From Phycisphaerales bacterium (GTDB taxonomy: Bacteria; Planctomycetota; Phycisphaerae; Phycisphaerales; SM1A02), in assembly GCA_029242715.1 (NCBI GenBank), contig JAQWTL010000012.1, forward strand, positions 62,001-126,000: DNA of 64,000 nucleotides, given 5' to 3'. Below are positions 34,698 to 42,811 of this stretch, one piece after another. Within the stretch, counting starts at the first letter, position 1. Every line of letters starts with the position of its first letter. Both the position numbers and the translations under genes were made by a program. Below the pieces are notes generated by a model. That model had not been told where the DNA came from and did no database searches. It saw nothing but the letters and a program-made list of their open reading frames with translations.

Positions 34698-36416
34698 TCA
34701 ATCCAGGGGAAGCAGGCCATCGAATCGCAGGCTGCCCTTGCCCCGTTGAAGTTCGTACATCTGGTTGGCCTTCAGATCACCAAACAGCTCATGGTGGCCA
34801 TCCAGCCATATGACCTCGACATCTTGCAGCTTCGTCTGTGGCCCCATTCCAACATGGACTCGGGGGTCATTGGCTGCAAAGTAACTATGGGCTGACTGGA
34901 TCGGACGAGTGATCTGCCTGTCGCCAAGCCTGGCTGTGAGAACACCGCCCAGGGAATCGCGTCCGTGCTCGTCCAATACCCTGATCAGGCACCAGTTGCC
35001 CGGGTCCTTGACGATGTTGCGGTACAGGTTCGCGGGTGCATCACGGTTGATCACCAGGATGTCCACAAGGCCATCATCATCGAGGTCACCGAATACTGCA
35101 GCACGACTGGTCCGATGAATGGTGGCGTTGGTGCCCCCCATGGGGGTGACCATTTCGAAACGGCCACTGGTTTGCCCCTGGAGAAGAATGTCTTCTTGGG
35201 CATAGGGGTCCTTCTCGTGGGAGTTGTAACGCCGTTGTACGTGTCCAGTTGCCTCGTAAAGATCCAGGAGACCATCATTATCAAGATCGATCCAGCCCAG
35301 ACCGAATCGGGTATGGGAACTGGTGGCTCTCTTGACACCACGTCTTGCTGTGGCATCGATGAAATAGTCGCCCTGGTTCAGGAACATTGAATCGGATTCA
35401 TTGACCAGATTGCATACGACAAGATCAAGATCGCCGTCGTCATCAATGTCCGTGCTGCCGACACCCATGCCGGCTTTTTCCTGGCCATCTTCATCCATGG
35501 CGCAACCGGCTCGCATGCCGACATCCTGAAAACGTCCATCGCCCTGATTTCGCCACATCGTGTCTGGCTTACCATCATTGGCGATGAACACATCGATGAA
35601 ACCGTCATCGTCATAATCGCCTATTGCAATTCCCAGTGCGGTTCGATTCAGCATGTCGATGCCGGCTTCGCTGCTCACGTCTTCGAATGTTCCATCTCCA
35701 CGATTGCGATACAACCGATCAGAGGCTGCCGTGGGGTAGTTTCCAGGGGCGCAATAGTCCTCTTTGCCAAGGCTGGATTGGCAGGCGATCTCGGATTGAG
35801 GGGACCATTCCAGATATCCGCCGGCGTACAGATCCAGATCGCCGTCAGCGTCATAATCGAGGAACGCAGTTGCGGAGCTCCATTCCCGGCCGGCAACTCC
35901 TGCAATCTCGGTGACATCCTCGAAACGACCACCATCGTTTCTGAGCAGTGTGTTTCTGCCGAGGTTGGTCACGTACAGATCGATGTCACCATCGTTGTCA
36001 TAATCCCCGGTCGTCACGCCCATGCCGTATCCGCGATCACTTGCGCCGGCGGCATCTGGTACTTCACTGAACATCCAGTCCCCGTCATTGCGGAAGAGCT
36101 GATTGGGGAATTGGCTGTTCTTGGGAACATGTCCGGTTTCATCGATCTGACCGCCCTGTACGAAGTACAGGTCAAGATCTCCGTCATTGTCATAGTCCAG
36201 CATGGCGGCGCCACCGCCAATGATTTCAGGCAGGTAGTAATCGCCCTTGGCGCCGGACTTCCACGTGAATTGCACACCTGATTCGGCAGCAACATCCTGG
36301 AACCATGGAAGGGGGGTGGCAGACTGTGCAGTAGGTTCTGGGACGGAAGTGTTATTGGAGTCTTCGCAGGCGGTCAATGCAGCTGCAGTGGAGAGGATGA
36401 TCAGCGAGGCTCTCAT
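34698..36416 (-). CDS. CRTAC1-type lipoprotein (FG-GAP propeller + ASPIC/UnbV domain)
   Basis: 572 residues. Lipoprotein signal ending LTAC (Cys17). A FG-GAP β-propeller follows with many Ca loops (MLDYDNDGDLDLYFV, GDYDNDGDIDLYVT, LDYDADGDLDLYAG, IDIDDDGDLDLVV). The C-terminal ASPIC/UnbV domain (~470-565) is marked by LGGVLTARLGDRQITR and DVEVIWLDGHHE. The family is abundant in planctomycetes and acidobacteria; its role is thought to be extracellular binding, without known ligand. The start overlaps the stop of the TPR lipoprotein gene by four bases, so the two are made together. Confidence 0.92.
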   Translation of the reverse strand: MRASLIILSTAAALTACEDSNNTSVPEPTAQSATPLPWFQDVAAESGVQFTWKSGAKGDYYLPEIIGGGAAMLDYDNDGDLDLYFVQGGQIDETGHVPKNSQFPNQLFRNDGDWMFSEVPDAAGASDRGYGMGVTTGDYDNDGDIDLYVTNLGRNTLLRNDGGRFEDVTEIAGVAGREWSSATAFLDYDADGDLDLYAGGYLEWSPQSEIACQSSLGKEDYCAPGNYPTAASDRLYRNRGDGTFEDVSSEAGIDMLNRTALGIAIGDYDDDGFIDVFIANDGKPDTMWRNQGDGRFQDVGMRAGCAMDEDGQEKAGMGVGSTDIDDDGDLDLVVCNLVNESDSMFLNQGDYFIDATARRGVKRATSSHTRFGLGWIDLDNDGLLDLYEATGHVQRRYNSHEKDPYAQEDILLQGQTSGRFEMVTPMGGTNATIHRTSRAAVFGDLDDDGLVDILVINRDAPANLYRNIVKDPGNWCLIRVLDEHGRDSLGGVLTARLGDRQITRPIQSAHSYFAANDPRVHVGMGPQTKLQDVEVIWLDGHHELFGDLKANQMYELQRGKGSLRFDGLLPLD

Positions 36417-37813
36417 GGTGCCGTGCCAGTTTCTGTTGGTGTTTGGCTGAACCGTTTCTGGAGCTGCAGCAAAGCGGGGTGTCCGGGAGCAACCTGTATG
36501 CCGTTTCGTACCGCCTCGATTGCGCCAAGATTATTGCCCTGGGCGTGTCGTGTTTCGGCAAGTACGCCCCAGGCAAACGGATTGCTTGAATCAACAGTAG
36601 TGACCTGTTGGGCGTGTCGCTCGGCTTCCTGGAATCTGCCCGTTCGAAGCAGGACATGGGCGTAATGCAGTCGTTCTTTCGGATCCTGAATGCCAAGGCG
36701 AAAAGCTTCATCCAGAGCGAGGACCGCCCTGTCGGTATTGTCCTGAATCAGAAACAGTCTTGCGACTTGCAAGTGTGCCTGTGGCAGGAGCGGGTTGTAT
36801 TTCGCGGCCGCAACAGCGTGATTGAAGGCAAGCGATTGCTTCTTGCTCTGCAGGTAGGCTATTGAAAGATTGAGGTGCGTGGCGGCGTTCTCCTCATCGA
36901 GGCGAAGGGCTTTCTTCAGTTCCAAAATCCAACGGCTCGTATTGCCACGCAGGCGGTAGACTTCACTTCTTCGATGGATCAGATTGACATCGGTGGGCCA
37001 GGTTTCCTGGCCGCTTGCAATCACTGCCGATGCTTGATCCAGCTCTCCACGCTCAAGGTGACGATCAATCCGGTTCATGGTCGCATCGAGTCCCTGGGCA
37101 GCATCGTTGATCTCATCATTCCAGGGATCGGGGTACTCAGGTTGATTGGCTTCGCCATTGGCAAAGTAGGCATCGGCCTGGTTCTTGTTGCCAGCACGTT
37201 GGTGTGCTTGGCCAAGGAGATACAGGATGTAGGGATGGGCTGACATGCCGCGAAGCTGTTCCAGGATGCTGATGGCCTCCTCAACTCTGCCAAGTGCCAC
37301 GAGTGTTCTGGCAAGCGCGACGTATCCACCTGCATTATTGGGATCTAGTCGAAGCGATTCTCGTGCCAGCGGTTCAGCTTTTTCAGGCCGGCCCATGTCC
37401 AGTTCCCAGATCGCGGGACGCCAATAGCTTGGTGCAATGGTGCTGTCGAGTTCACGCGAGCGGGCAGCGGCCGAGATCGCTTCTTCGTAGTTGCCGTTTT
37501 CCTCGAACGCCAGGGCCAGCCAGTACCACTGCCTGGCTTCACCTGGTGAGGCCTGGATGATCTGCTGCCAGGTTTGAATGGATTCGCCCGGCAGTTCATT
37601 GGCCTGATAGATTTTTGCGAGTTGAATCCGCGCGGCTAGATCAGCGGGGTTGGCTTCGATAGCAGCCAGTTGCTGATTGATTGCCTTGAGGACCTCGCCT
37701 TGGACGACCTCCTGGTTGGCTGGCCTAGGTGGAGCAGGCAGATCGCTGACACTCGTTTTCGAGCAACCGAGCATCAGAAGGCAGGCCAGCAGCATTGTGA
37801 TCAGGAGCTTCAT
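36413..37813 (-). CDS. TPR-repeat lipoprotein paired with CRTAC1 protein
   Basis: 466 residues with a typical lipobox LMLGC (Cys17). About ten tetratricopeptide repeats follow, for example AARIQLAKIYQANELPGES, NYEEAISAAARSRELD, AGGYVALARTLVALGRVEE and LLRTGRFQEAERHAQQV. TPR arrays bind other proteins. It is first of a two-gene operon with the CRTAC1 lipoprotein gene (ATGA overlap). Two similar TPR/CRTAC1 arrangements are found within the next 11 kb. Confidence 0.92.
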   Translation of the reverse strand: MKLLITMLLACLLMLGCSKTSVSDLPAPPRPANQEVVQGEVLKAINQQLAAIEANPADLAARIQLAKIYQANELPGESIQTWQQIIQASPGEARQWYWLALAFEENGNYEEAISAAARSRELDSTIAPSYWRPAIWELDMGRPEKAEPLARESLRLDPNNAGGYVALARTLVALGRVEEAISILEQLRGMSAHPYILYLLGQAHQRAGNKNQADAYFANGEANQPEYPDPWNDEINDAAQGLDATMNRIDRHLERGELDQASAVIASGQETWPTDVNLIHRRSEVYRLRGNTSRWILELKKALRLDEENAATHLNLSIAYLQSKKQSLAFNHAVAAAKYNPLLPQAHLQVARLFLIQDNTDRAVLALDEAFRLGIQDPKERLHYAHVLLRTGRFQEAERHAQQVTTVDSSNPFAWGVLAETRHAQGNNLGAIEAVRNGIQVAPGHPALLQLQKRFSQTPTETGTAP

Positions 37814-37891
37814 GTCCCAATGATACTACCCATGGCGTAGAGATTTGAGGGTCGGGCCTGAGACGTATCAGGTCCGGTACAATAGCCTCCG

Positions 37892-38878
37892 ATGGCCAGT
37901 ATCCCATATGCCGCGGCGTGCCAGACGGCGTTCGATTCACCCCGGCATCGTGACCAGATAGGGGAGCGGACGGCTCGAATGATCAACATGGTCGAGCAGA
38001 CCATCGTTGGATATGAGCCTTTTTTCGATGTCAGGCTGTTGGTCTTTCCTGAATTCGCACATGCCGTACCCATCCACGAATCAGTTCAGAAGCTTCGTCG
38101 GGATCTTGCCGTCGAACTTCCAAATGAACATGTTGATGCCTATGCCCGTGTCTGCCGCAAGCATGGATGCTGGATCCAGACCGGTTCGTTTCTTGAAGTT
38201 GATCCGGCCTTGGGGGATGACATCATCTTCAATACGACGATGTTGGTCGGGCCGGAAGGACCGCTGTTCAAGTACCGCAAAGTGAACCCCTGGATTCCGT
38301 GGGAGGTACACGCTTCTCCACATGACATTGATCCTGATGGAGATCACTTCCCTGTTGCTGATACCGAGATTGGTCGAATTGGGGTTGCGACCTGCTACGA
38401 CTGGTTGTTTCCCGAAAGCATTCGCCAGATAGCATTCAATGGTGCTGAGATCATCTGCAGAATCTCCGCGTACATGGATCCCTGGGGAGCAACGCCGCCC
38501 ATGGATTGGTGGACGGTGATCAATCGGGCCAGAGCCATTGAGAACAGAGTGTTCGTTGTTGCAGCCAACCAAGGGGCGTCCATGGAGGGATACCCTCCGT
38601 TTTCATGGCCTGGTGGCAGCATGGTGGTGGATTATGACGGGCGCATTCTTTCTCAGGCAGAGGCCGGCCCGGGTGAAAAGATCGTTGTTGCCCCGATTGA
38701 TGTCCGAGCGCTTCGGGATGAACGAAGCCGTCGTCGCGGACATGACATGCAATCCCATTACCGAGCCGAAGCTCATCCCTATGCTTCCCAGGGCGCTCTG
38801 CCACCGGCCAGTTCGCATCCCATTTCTGTTGAATCGCTCCGTAAACGTATTGATGATGCCAGGAGGCATGCCCCATGA
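37892..38878 (+). CDS. Carbon-nitrogen hydrolase (nitrilase superfamily amidase)
   Basis: 328 residues. The Glu-Lys-Cys triad is visible: Glu54 in VFPEFAHAVP, Lys130 in FKYRKVNPW and Cys168 in ATCYDWLFPES. ENRVFVVAANQG and PGGSMVVDYDG are the usual later motifs. The family hydrolyses amides or nitriles; the exact substrate is not predictable, and CYDWLFPE is closest to aliphatic amidase/formamidase-like members. No signal peptide. The stop overlaps the start of the 1112-residue lipoprotein gene (ATGA). Confidence 0.92.
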   Translation: MASIPYAAACQTAFDSPRHRDQIGERTARMINMVEQTIVGYEPFFDVRLLVFPEFAHAVPIHESVQKLRRDLAVELPNEHVDAYARVCRKHGCWIQTGSFLEVDPALGDDIIFNTTMLVGPEGPLFKYRKVNPWIPWEVHASPHDIDPDGDHFPVADTEIGRIGVATCYDWLFPESIRQIAFNGAEIICRISAYMDPWGATPPMDWWTVINRARAIENRVFVVAANQGASMEGYPPFSWPGGSMVVDYDGRILSQAEAGPGEKIVVAPIDVRALRDERSRRRGHDMQSHYRAEAHPYASQGALPPASSHPISVESLRKRIDDARRHAP

Positions 38879-41800
38879 GGCGGATCTTTGCTGTTAGTTC
38901 GCTGGTCATTCTTGGGCTCCTTGTGAGTTGTGGTCAAGAAGATCCTCAAATTGAAACTCCGGCTGAGAAGAGCCTGACTGAAGAAGCCATCATGGAGAAC
39001 AACCGTGGCGTTGGCCTGATGGGCAGTTTCGATTACGACGGTGCATGGCAGGTATTCAACGCACTGGCTGAGAAGTATCCAGGCAACTCCCAACTGCAGG
39101 TCAATCGGGCAATTGCGCAACTCAATCGTCAGCAGGAAGGCGATGAGCAGAAAGCATTGCACATCCTGGAGCTTGTTCTGGAGTCGAATCCCGATCACCT
39201 GAACGCCTTGTACGTGGCAGGAGTTCTTCAAACCAACATTGGTGAAACGTACGAATCACACGAAAGATTTCGAGTTGTTGCGGAACAGGATCCAGAGGAT
39301 GCCTATGCCGCTTACTTCGCCGGGCAGACGTTGCTTCAGATGGATCGTGCCAAGGAAGCACTGGAATGGTACGAGCGTGCAATTTCACTTGATCCCTATC
39401 TGAGAAGTGCAGCTTATGGCGCAGCCCAGGCTGCTCGCAGGTTGGATAGGAAAGAAGAAGCGGCTGTCTACCTGGAGCAGTTTCAGGCGATGGCGGAAAA
39501 CCCGCGCGGGCGACTGGCCGAGATCAAGTACACCCGGATGGGGCCTCGTGCTGAGGTGAAGGTCCTCGGAGAGGATGCCGCCGTTGAAATGGAGAGGCCT
39601 TCAGGTGCGTTGTGGTTCCCTTACAGCGAAATCTATGAGAGACGTGTCATGGGCGACACGATGCCCAATGTGACTGCCTGTGATATCAACCAGGATGGTC
39701 AGGTCGAGATCTTCATCGTGGGGATGCACTCCAAGGAGGGCGGTCGTTCATCCTGGGTTTACAAGTACAAGCAGGACGACTTTGTATTGGATTCGAGACT
39801 TCCTTTGTGTGCTGTGGATGATGTGAATACCGTTCTCTGGGGTGATGTCGATGGCAACGGCTGGCCCGATGCGTATCTCTGTCGAGACGGCGGGAACCAG
39901 CTCTGGTTGCAGGACAATGGACAGTGGAGGGTCGAACTCGCGATCGAGTTCGCCGAGGGCATGCCACGAAATACCGTGGATGGTGCGATCTTCGATGCGG
40001 ATCATGACGGAGATCTCGATATCTACGTGGCCAATGCAGATGGTTCCAACGTCCTGTTGAACAACAATCGTGACGGGACCTGGAGGCAGGTTGGAAGTGA
40101 AGAGGGACTTCCGACCAGCGATCACGCTTCACGACAGGTTGTCGTGGCGGATCTCGACAACGATCGTGACCTCGATCTTGTGATCATCAATGAAACACCA
40201 CCCAACGAGGTGTATCTGAATGATCGCTTGTGGCGTTATGAGAAGGCCCCGGGATTCCTGGCCTTTGAGTCGATGCCGATGAAGGCTGCCATCGCCGGAG
40301 ATATCGATTCGGATGGGCAGGTCGAGTTGATCAGTCTCTCCAAGGACGGGGAAGTCCATGTGTGGCACAAGGAAAACGAATGGCTGCCTCGTCTGATCCG
40401 ATCTTTTTCATCTGCTGATGATTCCGAAGTTGAAGGTCAATCACTCCTGACACTGCTGGATATCGATGGCTCGGGCAACAAGACGCTGCTGGTTTCAGAC
40501 TCTGGCATGATTGTGCCAGTCAATCCGAACTCGGCGGATCAGAGCAGCGAATCGAGTGATTCGTTGTTCGTCAATTGTCTGACGATGACTCCGGTGATAT
40601 TCGAGCCTGGGAAGGGCTATTCTCTCTTTGCCCTCACGGCAGCAGGGCCCGGCAAGGAACTCGAAAGAAAGATTCTCAACCCGGGTGCGGGGCGTTATCC
40701 CTTTGTGGATGTTTCGTTCACAGGGAAGCATGACGAAGGTCAGTCGATGCGTTCCAACGCCAGTGGCATCGGCACACGTTATGCCGCACGAAGCGGATCC
40801 CGTTGGCACATGGGTCGTGTTTTGAGGGATGATTCGGGGCCGGGTCAGAACCTGCAGCCAATTGCCATCGGATTGGGGCCCCAGCCACGACTGGACTTCC
40901 TGGCAATCGAATGGTCCGATGGCGTCTACCAGACGGAACTGGGGCTCTCTGAATCCACTGTCATTGAAGAAACCCAGAGGCAGCTTTCCAGTTGCCCTGT
41001 TCTGTTTGTTCGCGATGGTGATGAACAGATCTTTGTCAGTGATCTGCTCGGCGTGGGGGGAATCGGTTTCCGAACCGGACGCGATACGGTCGTTACGCCG
41101 CGTCCTTGGGAGCGATTCCTGATGCCCGAGGGTTTACTCAAATCACATGATGGTCGCTATGAACTCACGATCGCCGAACCCATGGAAGAATCCTGCTATC
41201 TGGATGCGGCTCGCCTCGTGAAGTGGCACCTGCCTCCGGGTTGGTCGATGACACTGGATGAGCGAATGGGTACCGGGGCACCTTTGCCAACGGGTGAACC
41301 GGTGTTCTATCGAGCTTCCTTGAAGCCATCACGATGCCGGGACAACATGAGTGGTGAGGTCACGGCTGAACTGCTCGAAGTGGATGGTGTTGCCGCCCAA
41401 CCGGCGGATCATGATGTTCGTTTCATGGGACGCCTGGCGCGAAATCATCAGTTGGAACTGTCTTTCGATCAGTCGCTTGATTTATTGCCAGGAACACCCG
41501 TCCTGGTCCTCGATGGTTGGGTGGAGTACCCGTATTCACAGACCAACTTTGCAGCATGGCAAGCGGGCGCGACCTATGACCCTCCGACCATAGAAGCAAG
41601 AGGCGAGGATGGTGCCTGGGAAGTCGTCGCGTCCAAGGTGGGATATCCGGCAGGCATGCCACGCCAGATGTCCTTGCCGCTTGCATCACTTCCGAGAGGA
41701 ACCGATGCGTTGCGAATCACGAGTAATCTCGAGATCTACTGGGATGCCGCCATGGTGGTCGGAAGTGAGCCTTGTCCAGAGGCCCTGAAACAGTCATTGC

Positions 41801-42213
41801 CGTTGCGCTCGGCGCGTCTGTTTGATGCAGGTTATCCCGAACGTCGAAATGGTCCACAGAAGCGACCAGGATTCGACTGGTCAAGGCGTGCGCCACTGTG
41901 GGACACTCGATTTCAAAGAGGCATGCATAGTCTGCATGGAAATGTTCATCCATTGATCGAGAAGACGGACTCGGCCCTGGCGATCTTTGGTCCGGGAGAA
42001 GCTGTCGAATGTTCTTTCTCGGCTATTCCCGATCCATTGAATCTGGAGCCGGGCTGGAGGACTCGCTTCGTTCTGGAAATCGATGGTTGGTGCAAGGACA
42101 AGGATCTCTTCACCCAGGATGGCGATACCATCGAACCATTGCCGGTTGACCTTTCAGGGGAGGCGGCCATGTTGCATGAGCGGCATAACAATCGATGGAT
42201 GGGTGGACATTGA
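38875..42213 (+). CDS. TPR + CRTAC1 fusion lipoprotein, 1112 residues
   Basis: Lipobox LVSC (Cys20) after a clean signal. TPR repeats fill ~35-205 (LMGSFDYDGAWQVFNALAE, LNALYVAGVLQTNIGETYE, RAKEALEWYERAISLDPY). A FG-GAP propeller follows (~260-520: ACDINQDGQVEIFIV, GDVDGNGWPDAYL, FDADHDGDLDIYVAN, LDNDRDLDLVI), then an ASPIC/UnbV-like stretch (~590-700: NASGIGTRYAARSGSRW, LDFLAIEWSDG). The last ~400 residues form further β-rich domains I cannot name, with little resemblance to known families. It is a single-chain version of the TPR/CRTAC1 pairs nearby and is coupled to the nitrilase gene. Confidence 0.88.
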   Translation: MRRIFAVSSLVILGLLVSCGQEDPQIETPAEKSLTEEAIMENNRGVGLMGSFDYDGAWQVFNALAEKYPGNSQLQVNRAIAQLNRQQEGDEQKALHILELVLESNPDHLNALYVAGVLQTNIGETYESHERFRVVAEQDPEDAYAAYFAGQTLLQMDRAKEALEWYERAISLDPYLRSAAYGAAQAARRLDRKEEAAVYLEQFQAMAENPRGRLAEIKYTRMGPRAEVKVLGEDAAVEMERPSGALWFPYSEIYERRVMGDTMPNVTACDINQDGQVEIFIVGMHSKEGGRSSWVYKYKQDDFVLDSRLPLCAVDDVNTVLWGDVDGNGWPDAYLCRDGGNQLWLQDNGQWRVELAIEFAEGMPRNTVDGAIFDADHDGDLDIYVANADGSNVLLNNNRDGTWRQVGSEEGLPTSDHASRQVVVADLDNDRDLDLVIINETPPNEVYLNDRLWRYEKAPGFLAFESMPMKAAIAGDIDSDGQVELISLSKDGEVHVWHKENEWLPRLIRSFSSADDSEVEGQSLLTLLDIDGSGNKTLLVSDSGMIVPVNPNSADQSSESSDSLFVNCLTMTPVIFEPGKGYSLFALTAAGPGKELERKILNPGAGRYPFVDVSFTGKHDEGQSMRSNASGIGTRYAARSGSRWHMGRVLRDDSGPGQNLQPIAIGLGPQPRLDFLAIEWSDGVYQTELGLSESTVIEETQRQLSSCPVLFVRDGDEQIFVSDLLGVGGIGFRTGRDTVVTPRPWERFLMPEGLLKSHDGRYELTIAEPMEESCYLDAARLVKWHLPPGWSMTLDERMGTGAPLPTGEPVFYRASLKPSRCRDNMSGEVTAELLEVDGVAAQPADHDVRFMGRLARNHQLELSFDQSLDLLPGTPVLVLDGWVEYPYSQTNFAAWQAGATYDPPTIEARGEDGAWEVVASKVGYPAGMPRQMSLPLASLPRGTDALRITSNLEIYWDAAMVVGSEPCPEALKQSLPLRSARLFDAGYPERRNGPQKRPGFDWSRRAPLWDTRFQRGMHSLHGNVHPLIEKTDSALAIFGPGEAVECSFSAIPDPLNLEPGWRTRFVLEIDGWCKDKDLFTQDGDTIEPLPVDLSGEAAMLHERHNNRWMGGH

Positions 42214-42225
42214 TGGAATCCCAAT

Positions 42226-42690
42226 ATGCGTGATCAGGACCAGCGGCAATCCGTGCTCCTCGATGTCCTCAGAAGGAATCAGGTTCATTCCCAGGTGGAA
42301 TTGCTCAATCTGCTGAGTGTGGAAGGCGTCGAGGTGACACAGGCCACGCTGTCCAGGGACCTCAGATCCATTGGGGTCATCAAAGGGCCGGAGGGATACA
42401 CGGCCCCTGAATCTGCTGGGCTCGACAAGGGTGTTCAAAAGAAGCTTAGAACCCTCCTGAAATCTCATCTGGTGGGCATGCAGGCGGCGGACTCTCTGCT
42501 GGTTCTACGCACGGCCAGTGGTTATGCCGGCGCTATTGCTGCTGAGCTTGATTCTCTGGGCCTGGCATCCGTCCTGGGCACCGTTGCTGGCCGAGACACG
42601 GTATTCATTGCGACTTCAATGCCTGGCCACGTAAGGCGTCTTCAGGCCGAATTAGCCAAGATTTCAGGCCGGGCAGATTTAAGGCCTTGA
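42226..42690 (+). CDS. argR: Arginine repressor ArgR
   Basis: 154 residues, full-length ArgR/AhrC. Winged-helix N-terminus (VHSQVELLNLLSVEGVEVTQ then ATLSRDLRSIGV) and C-terminal hexamerisation/arginine-binding domain with LGTVAGRDTVFIAT, which carries the conserved Asp of the arginine site. It represses arginine synthesis genes and activates catabolism in response to arginine. No arg genes are in the window. Thirteen bases separate it from the preceding lipoprotein gene. Confidence 0.94.
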   Translation: MRDQDQRQSVLLDVLRRNQVHSQVELLNLLSVEGVEVTQATLSRDLRSIGVIKGPEGYTAPESAGLDKGVQKKLRTLLKSHLVGMQAADSLLVLRTASGYAGAIAAELDSLGLASVLGTVAGRDTVFIATSMPGHVRRLQAELAKISGRADLRP

Positions 42691-42737
42691 ACCGGGATAT
42701 GATTAGAGGCTGAATACACTCATTTTTTGGGCCTGTT

Positions 42738-42772
42738 ATTCAGCTCATGACTGCATGAATCATGAATAATCG
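42738..42772. promoter_or_regulatory. Possible ARG-box-like dyads downstream of argR
   Basis: ATTCA (42738-42742) and two TGAAT copies (42756-42760, 42763-42767) lie in the 121 bases between argR and the cytochrome gene. CATGAATAA within this matches the first half of the Bacillus ARG box; the second half matches poorly. An ArgR site controlling the cytochrome gene is possible but weakly supported. Confidence 0.25.
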
Positions 42773-42811
42773 CTCATCTTGCCCACCGGCTGCCGATAGG
42801 GGGCTTGGACC

